DNA of 64,000 nucleotides from CAWDZK01 sp963807005 (GCA_963807005.1 CAWDZK010000001.1:992001-1056000); one strand, 5' to 3'; shown: positions 1 through 8,377, counted from the stretch's first letter. Translations and numbers: made by a program. Notes: generated by a model not told the origin, from the sequence alone.

Positions 1-719
1 CGGGGCTGGCCGACCGGGGCTGGACGGTGGTGTCCGGCGGTGCGTACGGCATCGACGCCGCGGCCCACCGGGGAGCGCTGGCGGTCGACGCCCCCACCGT
101 GGCGGTGCTCGCCTGCGGGGTGGACGTCGCCTACCCGGCGGCGCACGAGCGGCTGCTCGAGTCGGTCCGGGCGACCGGCTGCGTCGTCACCGAGCTCCCG
201 CCGGGGGCGCGGCCGACCCGGATGCGCTTCCTCGAGCGGAACCGGGTGATCGCGGCGCTGGGTCGGGGGACGGTCGTGGTCGAGGCCGCCCTACGCAGCG
301 GGGCCCTGAACACGGCCGGCCACGCCGAGCGACTGTCCCGGACGGTGATGGCGGTGCCGGGGCCGGTGACCTCCGCCGCCTCGGCCGGCGCCCACCAGCT
401 GGTGCGCGCGCTCGGCGCGTCGCTGGTCACGTCGGCGGCCGACGTCGTCGATCTGCTCGCACCTGTCGGTCAGGACGCGAGCGAGCCGGGGCGCGGCGAG
501 ACCCGGTCCCACGACGGGCTGGACCCTCTCTCGCTGCGGGTGCTCGAGGCGCTGCCGCTGCGCCGCCGGGCCGCGCCCGACAGCGTCGGGCGGGTCGCCG
601 GTCTGGACGCGCCCGCGGTGCTGCGCGCTCTGGCGCTGCTGGCCGCGCTCGGGCTCGCCGACAGCCACGAGGGCCGCTGGCGCCGCACCGTGGGGGCGGG
701 CGGGCCTCCCGGCGGCTGA
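1..719 (+). CDS. dprA: DNA-processing protein DprA, C-terminal part (5' end outside window)
   Basis: The open frame runs in from the left edge (frame of base 3), so the N-terminus is missing. The visible part opens with a Rossmann-like DprA segment containing SGGAYGIDAAAHRGAL and continues through ELPPG and FLERNRVIAALG, which are hallmarks of the family. The last ~60 residues form a small winged-helix-like tail, usual in actinobacterial DprA. DprA binds single-stranded DNA and loads RecA during uptake of transforming DNA. In actinobacteria the gene commonly sits just before a tyrosine recombinase and whiG, as here. The GTG at 27 is internal, because the homologous sequence continues upstream of it. 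Confidence 0.93.
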   Translation, partial: GLADRGWTVVSGGAYGIDAAAHRGALAVDAPTVAVLACGVDVAYPAAHERLLESVRATGCVVTELPPGARPTRMRFLERNRVIAALGRGTVVVEAALRSGALNTAGHAERLSRTVMAVPGPVTSAASAGAHQLVRALGASLVTSAADVVDLLAPVGQDASEPGRGETRSHDGLDPLSLRVLEALPLRRRAAPDSVGRVAGLDAPAVLRALALLAALGLADSHEGRWRRTVGAGGPPGG

Positions 720-857
720 GGACAGCCCGGTCGGCTGCCGGGCGGTCCCGCCCGCGCCAGGCGGCCCTTCGGCCGAACCGCGGCCGGTGTGCAGCCGCTG
801 GGGTCGGGCCCTGGTCCGGCGCGGCGGTCCTTGCATGGCGCACCATCTCAGGTCACG

Positions 858-1826
858 GTGTCAGGCGTGGACGGTCAGGGCGTGGCTGCGGCGGAGGTGG
901 CCGGCGACGCCGGCCTGCCGGCCGCGCTGGCGGACGCCCTGGACGGCTACACCCGGTACCTGCGGTCCGAGCGTGGCATGAGCGAGCACTCGGTGCGGGC
1001 GTACGGCGGCGACGTCGCCACGCTGCTCGAGCACGGCCGCCGGATGGGCCGTGCCGTCCCCTCTGCCCTCGACCTGCTGGTCCTGCGCAGCTGGCTGGCC
1101 GGGCAGGCCAGCCGGGGGATGTCCCGCTCGACCCTGGCCCGACGAGCAGCCGCTGCCCGCGGCTTCACCGCCTGGGCCCGGCGCGAGGGGCTGGTCGAGA
1201 AGGACGTGGGGGCACTGCTGGCCACCCCGCGCACCGGCCGGACGCTGCCCGGTGTGCTGCGCCGGGACGAGGCCGACGCCCTGCTGCACGTGGCGGGGCT
1301 GGCGGCCGACGACGACAGCCCTACCGCGGTGCGCGACCTGGCCGTGCTCGAGGTGCTCTACGCGTCCGGGATCCGGGTGGGCGAGCTCTGCGGCCTCGAC
1401 CTGGACGACGTCGACCGGGGCCGTCGGGTGCTGCGCGTGCTCGGCAAGGGGGCCAAGGAGCGGACCGTGCCGGTCGGCGCGCCGGCCGTTCGGGCGGTGG
1501 ACCGCTGGCTGTCCGAGGGCCGCCCGCGGCTGCGGGGGCCGGGCAGCGGCCCCGCGCTGTTCCTCGGAGCGCGCGGGGGCCGGATCGACCCCCGCACGGT
1601 GCGCCGGGTGGTGCACGCCCTGCTCGCGCACGTGCCCGGGGCACCCGATCTGGGGCCGCACGGCCTCCGCCATTCGGCTGCCACCCACCTGCTGGAAGGG
1701 GGAGCCGACCTGAGAAGCGTTCAGGAACTACTCGGTCACGCTACGCTCGCAACGACGCAGATCTATACCCATGTGTCCGTCGACAGGCTGAAGGCAACGT
1801 ATGACCAAGCGCACCCACGGGCCTGA
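858..1826 (+). CDS. xerC: Tyrosine recombinase XerC
   Basis: About 322 residues when read from the GTG at 858; a GTG at 867 is equally possible, and an upstream GTG at 789 would add a poorly conserved extension. The N-terminal SAM-like core-binding domain (LDGYTRYLRSERGMSEHSVRAY) is followed by the catalytic domain. The full catalytic set is visible: Arg173 in SGIRVGEL, the GKGAKER turn at 196-202, His268 and Arg271 in HGLRH, the LLGHA His, and Tyr303 in IYTHV. It resolves chromosome dimers at dif sites. No integrase-type extension or adjacent att site is seen, so this is the housekeeping enzyme. Its 3' end overlaps whiG by 26 nt. Confidence 0.9.
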   Translation: MSGVDGQGVAAAEVAGDAGLPAALADALDGYTRYLRSERGMSEHSVRAYGGDVATLLEHGRRMGRAVPSALDLLVLRSWLAGQASRGMSRSTLARRAAAARGFTAWARREGLVEKDVGALLATPRTGRTLPGVLRRDEADALLHVAGLAADDDSPTAVRDLAVLEVLYASGIRVGELCGLDLDDVDRGRRVLRVLGKGAKERTVPVGAPAVRAVDRWLSEGRPRLRGPGSGPALFLGARGGRIDPRTVRRVVHALLAHVPGAPDLGPHGLRHSAATHLLEGGADLRSVQELLGHATLATTQIYTHVSVDRLKATYDQAHPRA

Positions 1827-2682
1827 CGTGCAGCAGGCTGCTGCCGTCACGCCCTCCGGGGGAGTGGGCGCCGCAGACGACATCGTCGTCGACGAGGCGG
1901 TCGCCGAGAAGAGTGCTGCCGAGGCGGCTCTGCGTGAGCTGTGGCAGGACTTCAAGAAGACCGGCGAAGGGCCGCTGCGCGAGCGGCTGATCCTGCACTA
2001 CTCGCCGCTGGTCAAGTACGTCGCCGGCCGGGTCGGTGTCGGGCTCCCACCGAACATCGAGCAGGCCGACCTCGTCTCCTACGGCATCTTCGGCCTGATC
2101 GACGCGATCGAGAAGTTCGACCTCGAGCGCGCCATCAAGTTCGAGACCTACGCCATCAGCCGCATCCGCGGCGCGATCATCGACGAGCTGCGCGCGATCG
2201 ACTGGATCCCGCGCTCGGTCCGCTACAAGGCCCGCGAGGTCGAGAAGGCCTACGCCTCCCTCGAGGCCCAGCTGCACCGCACGCCCAGCGAGGCCGAGGT
2301 GGCGGCGGAGATGGGCATCAAGCTCGAGGACCTGCACTCGATCTTCAGCCAGGTGTCCTTCGTGAACGTGGTCGCGCTCGACGAGCTGCTCAGCGTCGGC
2401 GGTGAGAAGGGCGACAAGCTCAGCCTGGTCGACACCCTCGAGGACACCAAGGCGGAGGACCCGGTCCTCGCGTTCGAGTCCGAGGAGACCAAGTTCCTGC
2501 TCGCCAAGGCGATCAATACCCTGCCGGAGCGGGAGAAGATCGTCGTGACGCTCTACTACTACGAGGGCCTCACGCTGGCGGAGATCGGTCAGGTGCTCGG
2601 GGTCACCGAGAGCCGGATCTGCCAGATGCACACGAAGGCCGTGCTGCAGCTGCGTGGGAAGCTGGCCGAGAGCAAGGACTGA
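1801..2682 (+). CDS. whiG: RNA polymerase sigma factor of the WhiG/FliA (sigma-28) family
   Basis: 293 residues with sigma region 2 (LVKYVAGRV...DLVSYGIFGLIDAIEKFD, ~residues 60-105), region 3, and a region 4 helix-turn-helix ending GLTLAEIGQVLGVTESRICQMHTKA. The sequence and its place between xerC and rpsB match WhiG, which starts sporulation in Streptomyces; in motile relatives the same family drives flagellar genes. ATG 1801 is preceded by an AAGG motif and overlaps xerC, suggesting translational coupling. GTG 1828, directly after the xerC stop, is an alternative. The family reads promoters of the type TAAA-N15/16-GCCGATAA; a close match is present at 55041-55068. Confidence 0.93.
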   Translation: MTKRTHGPDVQQAAAVTPSGGVGAADDIVVDEAVAEKSAAEAALRELWQDFKKTGEGPLRERLILHYSPLVKYVAGRVGVGLPPNIEQADLVSYGIFGLIDAIEKFDLERAIKFETYAISRIRGAIIDELRAIDWIPRSVRYKAREVEKAYASLEAQLHRTPSEAEVAAEMGIKLEDLHSIFSQVSFVNVVALDELLSVGGEKGDKLSLVDTLEDTKAEDPVLAFESEETKFLLAKAINTLPEREKIVVTLYYYEGLTLAEIGQVLGVTESRICQMHTKAVLQLRGKLAESKD

Positions 2683-2730
2683 CTGGACCCCGGCACCGGG
2701 GGGCGACGGTTCGTCCGGTCTGCCCGACCC

Positions 2731-2736
2731 TAGGGT
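2731..2736 (+). promoter_or_regulatory. Probable leaderless -10 element (TAGGGT)
   Basis: TAGGGT lies 7 nt before the ATG at 2744. This spacing places transcription start at or next to the start codon, the usual arrangement for actinobacterial leaderless genes (TANNNT). There is no Shine-Dalgarno sequence in between. Confidence 0.55.
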
Positions 2737-2743
2737 GGCCCGC

Positions 2744-3940
2744 ATGCCACCCGAGCCCCCGACCGTGACGGAGGAGGTCCCCAACCCGGTCTGGGGTGCC
2801 GACTGGCCGCAGGTCCGCGACCTCTGGCCGTTGGAGCAGACCGTCGCGCACCTCAACCACGGGTCGTACGGCGCGGTGCCCGCCCCGGTGCTGGACGAGC
2901 AGCGGTCGTGGCGGGAGCGGATGGAGGCCAACCCGGACCGGTTCTTCGTCCGTGAGCTGCCGGCTGCCCTGGCGAGTGCCCGGGCGGAGGTGGGGGAGTT
3001 CCTCGGCGCGTCGGAGGGTTCGCTCGCGTTCGTGCGCAACGCCACCAGCGCAGTCAGTACGGTCCTGGCCGCCTTCCCGCTCGAGCCCGGCGACCGTGTC
3101 CTGCTCACCGACCACGGCTACGGCGCGGTCCGGATCGCGGCCGACCGGTTCGCCGGGGACCGCGGCGTCGCCGTGGACACGGTGCACGTGCCGCTGCAGG
3201 CGGACGACGCCGAGGCCGCGGCCGCCGTGCTGGCCGCGGCCGGGGAGCGCACCAGGCTGGTCGTGCTGGACCACGTGACCTCGCCGACCGCGCGCCGGCT
3301 GCCGCTGGTTCCGCTGATCCCCGCCCTGCAGGAGCGCGGCGTCGCGGTGCTGGTCGACGGTGCGCACGCCCCCGGCATGCTCGACCTCGACCTCGAGCGG
3401 GTCGGCGCCGACTTCTACGTCGGGAACCTGCACAAGTGGGTGTGCGCGCCGCGGGGCACCGCCGTGCTGCACGCGGCTTCCCGGTGGCGGCCGGCCCTGC
3501 GCCCCCTCGTGGCGTCCTGGGCGGAGCACGAGGGCTTTCCCCTCGCCTTCGACGACACCGGCACCGAGGACCCCACCGCCTGGCTGTCCGCACCACGCGC
3601 GCTGCGCGTGCTCGCCCAGCTCGACCTGGAGCGGCTGCGTCGGCACAACGTCGAGCTCGCGGTCCTCGGTCAGCAGGAGGTGGCCCGGGCGCTCGACCTG
3701 CCGGCCGCCGACCTGCCGCGCGACGCGGCGGTGTCGATGCAGCTGGTCCCCCTTCCGGAGGGCATCGCCGCCACCCGGGAGGACGCAGCGGCCCTGCAGG
3801 ACCGGATCGGGACCGAGTCCGCGGTCGAGGTCGCCATCACCTGCTGGGCGGGCCGCGGCTTCGTCCGGCTCTCGGCGCATGCCTACAACGCCCCGGCGGA
3901 CTACCGGCGGCTCGCGGCCGACCTGCCGTCCCTGCTCTGA
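2744..3940 (+). CDS. Class V PLP-dependent aminotransferase (isopenicillin-N-epimerase-like)
   Basis: 398 residues of fold-type I PLP enzyme. VAHLNHGSYGAVP near the N-terminus is the motif of the isopenicillin-N-epimerase/cysteine-desulfurase-like branch. LVDGAHAPGML supplies the cofactor-binding Asp and His, and Lys231 in NLHKWVCAP is the Schiff-base lysine. The C-terminus carries WAGRGFVRLSAHAYN, typical of this subfamily. The substrate cannot be told from the sequence, since members include epimerases and cysteine desulfurase or lyase-like enzymes. The ATG at 2744 is chosen over the longer frame from 2654 because conserved sequence begins there and TAGGGT is correctly placed for a leaderless start. 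It is inserted between whiG and the rpsB block. Confidence 0.85.
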   Translation: MPPEPPTVTEEVPNPVWGADWPQVRDLWPLEQTVAHLNHGSYGAVPAPVLDEQRSWRERMEANPDRFFVRELPAALASARAEVGEFLGASEGSLAFVRNATSAVSTVLAAFPLEPGDRVLLTDHGYGAVRIAADRFAGDRGVAVDTVHVPLQADDAEAAAAVLAAAGERTRLVVLDHVTSPTARRLPLVPLIPALQERGVAVLVDGAHAPGMLDLDLERVGADFYVGNLHKWVCAPRGTAVLHAASRWRPALRPLVASWAEHEGFPLAFDDTGTEDPTAWLSAPRALRVLAQLDLERLRRHNVELAVLGQQEVARALDLPAADLPRDAAVSMQLVPLPEGIAATREDAAALQDRIGTESAVEVAITCWAGRGFVRLSAHAYNAPADYRRLAADLPSLL

Positions 3941-3956
3941 CAGGCTGCGCCGGCCC

Positions 3957-4334
3957 TCAGAGGCTGCGGCGCTCGGCGGTGAGGCGGCTCGGGGTGTCGC
4001 CGGTGTTGACCGTCTCGCTCGGTTCCACCAGGAGCACCTCGGCGCCGTGCTCGGACCGAGGGCGGTGCGGGACGCCGCGGGGCACCACGTACAGCTGGCC
4101 CGGGCCAAGCGTCACCGCAGCGTCGTCGAGCTCGATCGTCAGCGAGCCGGTCAGGACGAGGAAGACCTCGTCGGTGTCGGGGTGGGCGTGCCGGGTGAAC
4201 TCGCCGAGGGTCCGGACCACCCGGACGTCGTAGTCGTTGAGCGTCGCCACGGTCCTCGGCGACCACGGCTCGGCGACGGTCGCGAGAGCGGCGGCCAGGT
4301 CGACCGGGTCCGCCGGTTGCACAGGTGGGGTCAT
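3957..4334 (-). CDS. Small cupin-domain protein
   Basis: 125 residues forming a single cupin barrel. Motif 1 is seen as RHAHPDTDEVFLVLTG (His, His and Glu metal ligands) and motif 2 as GQLYVVPRGVPHRPRS, which supplies the last His. The family covers dioxygenases, isomerases and sugar-binding regulators, so no reaction is assigned. It converges on the class V aminotransferase gene with a gap of only 16 nt and lies downstream of the M23-like gene on the same strand, 21 nt away, so the two could be cotranscribed. Cytoplasmic, with no signal sequence. Confidence 0.8.
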   Translation of the reverse strand: MTPPVQPADPVDLAAALATVAEPWSPRTVATLNDYDVRVVRTLGEFTRHAHPDTDEVFLVLTGSLTIELDDAAVTLGPGQLYVVPRGVPHRPRSEHGAEVLLVEPSETVNTGDTPSRLTAERRSL

Positions 4335-4355
4335 CGCCCCAGCATGCCCGCCACG

Positions 4356-5087
4356 TCACGGCGGTGCGCGTCGCAGCGCCCACGCCGCCGCGGCCGCCAG
4401 ACCGAGCGCCGCAGCGCCGGCCGGGAGGCGGTCGCCGGTCGAGGCCGGTCCCGGCGTACGAGACGCCCGGAAGGTCCCACCAGCTGCCGAGGCGGGGACC
4501 CGTGGCACGCGGCTCGGCACGGCCGCCGCACCGGCGGTCCAGACCGGCAGGAGGCGGACCCGCACCGGTCCCAGCAGCGACATCGGGTCGAGGTAGCCGG
4601 CCGCCCGTCGCGCCCCCCAGTGCAGGCAGCCCGGGAGGCAGTGCCCGCCGGCGCCCGCGAGCAGCCCGAGCAGAGTTCCGGCCGCGACCGGGTCGCCGGG
4701 GCGGACCACGGCTACGACCGGCTCGTACGTCGTCCGCAGGCCGCCCGGGTGCTCGACCGACACGACCCCGCGGCCCGCCACCGGGCCGGCGAACGCCACC
4801 ACGCCCGGCCCGGCCGCCACCACCCGGGCTCCAGGCGCTGCGGCCAGGTCGACGCCCCGGTGCCCCGGCGCGTAGCGGTCCACCGGCGCCAGGAACGCCC
4901 TGACGACGGCCGGGGCGCCCTCCAGCGGCGCTCGCCAGTCCGGTTGCCCCACGGCGGCGGCCTCGGCATGCCAGCCGCCCAGCAGCACCGCTGCCGAGGC
5001 CAGCGTGCCGGCGCACACGCCCCGCCGGAGCGCCCGGCCGGGGCCGGCGCTGCCGAGCCTTCGCCTCGGCCGGTGGGCAAGGTCCAT
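4356..5087 (-). CDS. Secreted M23-family (LytM) peptidase-like protein, probably degenerate
   Basis: 243 residues from the ATG at 5087, the first start with a signal-like stretch after it (RRRLG...ALRRGVCAGTLASAAVLLGGWHAEA). The M23 fold is recognisable: HRGVDLAAAPG gives the first His and Asp zinc ligands and CLHWGARR gives the last His. The His normally two residues before that last His is Cys in this protein. A hydrophobic segment near the C-terminus (AAALGLAAAAAWAL) may anchor it. The gene lies divergently upstream of rpsB, where M23 proteins with a CLHWG motif are often found in actinobacteria. The role is probably in the cell wall, with hydrolase activity uncertain. Confidence 0.8.
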   Translation of the reverse strand: MDLAHRPRRRLGSAGPGRALRRGVCAGTLASAAVLLGGWHAEAAAVGQPDWRAPLEGAPAVVRAFLAPVDRYAPGHRGVDLAAAPGARVVAAGPGVVAFAGPVAGRGVVSVEHPGGLRTTYEPVVAVVRPGDPVAAGTLLGLLAGAGGHCLPGCLHWGARRAAGYLDPMSLLGPVRVRLLPVWTAGAAAVPSRVPRVPASAAGGTFRASRTPGPASTGDRLPAGAAALGLAAAAAWALRRAPP

Positions 5088-5202
5088 CCGCCCAGGCTGG
5101 GGGACCTGAAGGCCGGTCGAGGCGGCCCGGGCGGCTTCGGTGGACGACGTGAGCATGCAGCCGGGCTGTGGACGAACGCGCGACCGGCCCAGAGGGCACG
5201 AT

Positions 5203-5232
5203 TTCAGACCGGGCTGCAGCGCGGCGTACACT
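5203..5232 (+). promoter_or_regulatory. Probable rpsB promoter (TTCAGA-N18-TACACT)
   Basis: A -35-like TTCAGA at 5203-5208 and a -10-like TACACT at 5227-5232 are separated by 18 nt, in a region slightly richer in A/T than its surroundings. The start would lie near 5239 and leave an untranslated leader of about 250 nt before rpsB. Confidence 0.5.
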
Positions 5233-5490
5233 GCTGGCAGCGGCCCGTCTCGGCGGGTCGACTTCGCACGCCCGTATCCGCCACCGGACAGGCCCTCGGG
5301 CCCGCCCACCGGCGGGGGCGCGCTCACCGGTCCTCCGGCCCCGCGACGCACCTGGTCTCGGGGAGGTGGCGAGCGCACCTCCGGGCGTCAGGGGGTGGGT
5401 GGCCGTCCGGTCGCGCACCAGGAACCGACGCGCGCCTCTCGGCGCCCGCGCCAGCGGGCACCCCGGGCGCCAGGAAAGGCAGGCACGACC
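5233..5490 (+). other. Long rpsB 5' leader without a gene
   Basis: The gap between the M23-like gene and rpsB is 403 nt. No conserved reading frame is recognised in it. The part downstream of the putative promoter is rich in short inverted G/C blocks (for example around 5290-5340) that could fold. In many bacteria rpsB-tsf mRNA is autoregulated by protein S2 through its leader, so a structured regulatory leader is plausible. No known motif is matched here. Confidence 0.35.
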
Positions 5491-6597
5491 GTGGCCAACC
5501 AGGTCGTCTCCATGAAGCAGCTGCTCGAGAGCGGCGTGCACTTCGGACACCAGACCCGCCGGTGGAACCCGAAGATGAAGCGCTTCATCTTCACCGAGCG
5601 CAACGGCATCTACATCATCGACCTGCAGCAGTCGCTGTCGTACATCGACCGCGCCTACGAGTTCGTCAAGGAGACCGTCGCCCACGGCGGCTCGGTGATG
5701 TTCATCGGCACCAAGAAGCAGGCCCAGGAGGCGATCGCCGAGCAGGCGACCCGGGTCGGCATGCCCTACGTCAACCAGCGCTGGCTGGGCGGCATGCTCA
5801 CCAACTTCCAGACGGTCCACGGCCGTCTGCAGCGCCTCAAGGAGCTCGAGCAGCTCGACTTCGACGACGTGCCCGGCTCCGGCATGACGAAGAAGGAGCT
5901 GCTGGTCCTCAAGCGCGAGAAGGACAAGCTCGACAAGACCCTGGGCGGCATCCGCGACATGTCGCGGGTGCCCAGCGCGGTGTGGATCATCGACACCAAG
6001 AAGGAGCACATCGCCGTCGGCGAGGCGCACAAGCTGCACATCCCGGTCGTCGCGATCCTCGACACCAACTGCGACCCGGACGAGGTCGACTACAAGATCC
6101 CGGGCAACGACGACGCCATCCGCTCGGTCACCCTGCTCACCCGGGTGATCGCCGACGCGGTCGCCGAGGGTCTGATGGCCCGGGTCCGCACCAGCCAGGA
6201 CGGCGACGAGAAGCCCGAGGGCCTCGCGGTCGACGAGCCGCTCGCCGCGTGGGAGCAGGAGCTGCTGCAGAGCGGTACGGCGGCCGAGGGCACGCCGGCC
6301 GCGGGCGAGACCGTCGAGGGCGCGGGCGCCGAGGCGTCTGCCGCCGAGGCACCGGCTGCTGAGGCGTCTGCCACCGAGGCGCCGGCTGCTGAGGCGTCTG
6401 CCACCGAGGCGCCGGCTGCTGAGGCGTCTGCCACCGAGGCACCGGCTGCTGAGGCGTCTGCCACCGAGGCGCCGGCTGCTGAGGCATCTGCCACCGAGGC
6501 GGCGGCTGCTGCCGAGGCGTCTGCCACCGAGGCGCCGGCCGCCGAGGCACCTGCCGCCGAGGGCGACGGCACCAGCACCGAACCCGCTCAGGCCTGA
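5491..6597 (+). CDS. rpsB: 30S ribosomal protein S2 with a long C-terminal repeat tail
   Basis: 368 residues from the GTG at 5491, which follows the strong purine-rich AGGAAAGGCAGG. The S2 core is complete: MKQLLESGVHFGHQTRRWNPKM, FIGTKKQAQEAI, NQRWLGGMLTNF, and VAILDTNCDPDEVDY. Typical bacterial S2 is ~230-300 residues. This one has an extra tail of ~85 residues made of Glu/Ala/Ser/Thr/Pro decapeptide repeats from ~residue 281. S2 sits at the head-body junction of the small subunit and helps recruit S1 or mRNA. The tail is acidic and probably unstructured. tsf follows after 97 nt, the standard ribosomal operon. Confidence 0.96.
   Translation: MANQVVSMKQLLESGVHFGHQTRRWNPKMKRFIFTERNGIYIIDLQQSLSYIDRAYEFVKETVAHGGSVMFIGTKKQAQEAIAEQATRVGMPYVNQRWLGGMLTNFQTVHGRLQRLKELEQLDFDDVPGSGMTKKELLVLKREKDKLDKTLGGIRDMSRVPSAVWIIDTKKEHIAVGEAHKLHIPVVAILDTNCDPDEVDYKIPGNDDAIRSVTLLTRVIADAVAEGLMARVRTSQDGDEKPEGLAVDEPLAAWEQELLQSGTAAEGTPAAGETVEGAGAEASAAEAPAAEASATEAPAAEASATEAPAAEASATEAPAAEASATEAPAAEASATEAAAAAEASATEAPAAEAPAAEGDGTSTEPAQA
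6331..6561 (+). repeat. Tandem 30-bp repeat coding the rpsB tail
   Basis: Seven near-identical units (6331, 6361, 6391, 6421, 6451, 6481 and 6514; the sixth is 33 bp) and a partial eighth encode EASATEAPAA-type decapeptides. Units differ at only one to four positions. Near-identity at the nucleotide level indicates recent expansion by slippage or unequal recombination, so copy number may vary between strains. Confidence 0.92.
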
Positions 6598-6606
6598 GCC
6601 GAGGGT

Positions 6607-6638
6607 CGCCGCCCGTTCCCTGAGGGGGCCGGGCGGCG
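6607..6638 (+). terminator. Intra-operon hairpin between rpsB and tsf
   Basis: CGCCGCCCG at 6607-6615 pairs perfectly with CGGGCGGCG at 6630-6638 around a 14-nt loop that itself can pair CCC with GGG. It lies 9 nt after the rpsB stop and no U-run follows. It is more likely a partial terminator or an mRNA-end stabiliser setting the S2:EF-Ts ratio than a full stop. Confidence 0.6.
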
Positions 6639-6694
6639 GCCCTGCGGCCGGCCACCGTGTTCCGATCCGAGAAGAGAGCGAGACCCACCACGCC

Positions 6695-7525
6695 ATGGCG
6701 AACATCACCGCCGCTGAGGTCAAGAAGCTCCGCGACGCCACCGGCGCCGGGATGATGGCTGCGAAGAAGGCCCTCGAGGAGGCCGGCGGCGACCAGGACC
6801 AGGCCGCCGAGCTGCTGCGCATCAAGGGCGAGACCAAGGTCAAGGAGCGTGGCGCCGAGCGCAACGCCACCAACGGCCTGGTCGCCGCCGCCGACGGCGC
6901 CATGATCCAGCTCAACTGCGAGACCGACTTCGTCGCCAAGAACGAGCAGTTCCAGCAGCTCGCCGCCGACATCGTCTCCCATGCCGCGAAGACCGGCACG
7001 GACGACGTGCAGAAGCTGCTGACCGAGTCGCTGGCCGACGGCCGCACGGTCGCGGAGAACATCGACTCCGTCGCCGCCGTCATCGGCGAGAAGCTCGAGC
7101 TCACCGCCGTGGTCGTCCTCGGCGCCGAGGGCACCCAGGTGGCGTCGTACATGCACCGGCGCTCGTCGGACCTGCCCGCCCAGGTCGGTGTCCTGGTGGA
7201 GTTCGAGGGGTCCGACCTCGAGGCCGCCCGCGGCGCCGCCATGCAGATCGCGGCGATGCGCCCGCGGTACGTCACCCGGGACCAGGTGCCCGCCGAGGTC
7301 GTCGACAACGAGCGGCGCATCGCCGAGGCGACCGCCCGCGAGGAGGGCAAGCCCGAGCAGGCGCTGCCCAAGATCGTCGAGGGCCGGGTCAACGGCTTCT
7401 TCAAGGACGTCACGCTGCTGGAGCAGCCGTCGGTGCAGGACAACAAGAAGACGGTCAAGGCCGTGCTCGACGCTGCCGGCGTCACCGTGAAGAGCTTCTC
7501 CCGGTTCGAGGTCGGCGGGGCCTGA
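6695..7525 (+). CDS. tsf: Elongation factor Ts
   Basis: 276 residues, usual actinobacterial length. The N-terminal UBA-like domain ITAAEVKKLRDATGAGMMAAKKALEEAGGD and the core signature CETDFVAKNEQFQQLA are plain, as are the dimerisation region and C-terminal VKSFSRFEVG. EF-Ts catalyses GDP/GTP exchange on EF-Tu in the cytoplasm. It is second in the rpsB-tsf-pyrH-frr block. The ATG at 6695 matches the conserved MANITAAEVK start. Confidence 0.97.
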   Translation: MANITAAEVKKLRDATGAGMMAAKKALEEAGGDQDQAAELLRIKGETKVKERGAERNATNGLVAAADGAMIQLNCETDFVAKNEQFQQLAADIVSHAAKTGTDDVQKLLTESLADGRTVAENIDSVAAVIGEKLELTAVVVLGAEGTQVASYMHRRSSDLPAQVGVLVEFEGSDLEAARGAAMQIAAMRPRYVTRDQVPAEVVDNERRIAEATAREEGKPEQALPKIVEGRVNGFFKDVTLLEQPSVQDNKKTVKAVLDAAGVTVKSFSRFEVGGA

Positions 7526-7597
7526 GGGCCGTGCTGGCAGACTGAGCAGCAGACCGGACGCGGGGCAGCGCACCACGACGACGAGGAGGCCGCGATC

Positions 7598-8377
7598 GTG
7601 CAGGGATCCACGGAGGACACCGACACGGTCGCGGCCTCGTCCGCGTCCGGGGACGGCGAGCCCACCACCTACCGCCGGGTCGTGCTCAAGCTGTCCGGCG
7701 AGGTGTTCGGCGGTGGCAAGCTCGGCGTCGACCCGGACGTCGTGGCCACCATCGCCCGGCAGATCGCCGACGTGGTGCGCGCCGGCGTGCAGGTCGCGAT
7801 CGTCGTCGGCGGCGGCAACTTCTTCCGCGGCGCCGAGCTGTCCCAGCGTGGCATGGACCGGGCCCGGGCCGACTACATGGGCATGCTCGGCACCGTGATG
7901 AACTGCCTGGCGCTGCAGGACTTCCTGGAGAAGCAGGACGTCGAGACGCGGGTCCAGACGGCGATCGCGATGGGCCAGGTCGCCGAGCCCTACATCCCCC
8001 GCCGCGCCATGCGCCACCTGGACAAGGGCCGTGTGGTCATCTTCGGTGCCGGCGCCGGCATGCCCTACTTCTCGACCGACACGGTGGCCGCGCAGCGCGC
8101 GCTGGAGATCGGCGCCCAGGTCATCCTCATGGGCAAGAAGGGCGTCGACGGCGTGTACGACGCCGACCCGGCCAAGCACCCGGACGCCGTGCGCTACGAC
8201 CGGCTGTCCTACGACGAGTTCCTCGCCCGCGGCCTCAGGGTCGCCGATGCCACCGCGATCAGCCTGTGCCGCGACAACCGGCTCCCGATCGTCGTGTTCA
8301 ACATGACCGCCGAGGGCAACATCGCCCGCGCGGTCCACGGAGAGAAGATCGGCACCATCATCGGACCGGACGCCTGA
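7598..8377 (+). CDS. pyrH: Uridylate (UMP) kinase
   Basis: 259 residues. The GTG at 7598 is preceded by GAGGAGG at suitable spacing and gives an N-terminal extension of ~25 residues (Thr/Ser/Asp rich) before the conserved core YRRVVLKLSGEVFGGG. VGGGNFFRG, the DYMGMLGTVMN region, GTGMPYFSTDT-like GAGAGMPYFSTDT, MGKKGVDGVYDADP and the C-terminal GEKIGTII mark an amino-acid-kinase-fold UMP kinase. It converts UMP to UDP with ATP and is controlled by GTP and UTP in relatives. The pyrH extension is common in actinobacteria. It lies 72 nt after tsf and 64 nt before frr. Confidence 0.96.
   Translation: MQGSTEDTDTVAASSASGDGEPTTYRRVVLKLSGEVFGGGKLGVDPDVVATIARQIADVVRAGVQVAIVVGGGNFFRGAELSQRGMDRARADYMGMLGTVMNCLALQDFLEKQDVETRVQTAIAMGQVAEPYIPRRAMRHLDKGRVVIFGAGAGMPYFSTDTVAAQRALEIGAQVILMGKKGVDGVYDADPAKHPDAVRYDRLSYDEFLARGLRVADATAISLCRDNRLPIVVFNMTAEGNIARAVHGEKIGTIIGPDA

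Noticed and set aside
858..1826. Tyrosine recombinase as a phage or island integrase
   Set aside because: Position between dprA and whiG, length and motifs are those of housekeeping XerC. No attachment repeats or phage genes are nearby.
6331..6561. Regular repeats that could suggest a CRISPR or other array
   Set aside because: Units are directly adjacent with no spacers and encode an in-frame protein tail of S2.
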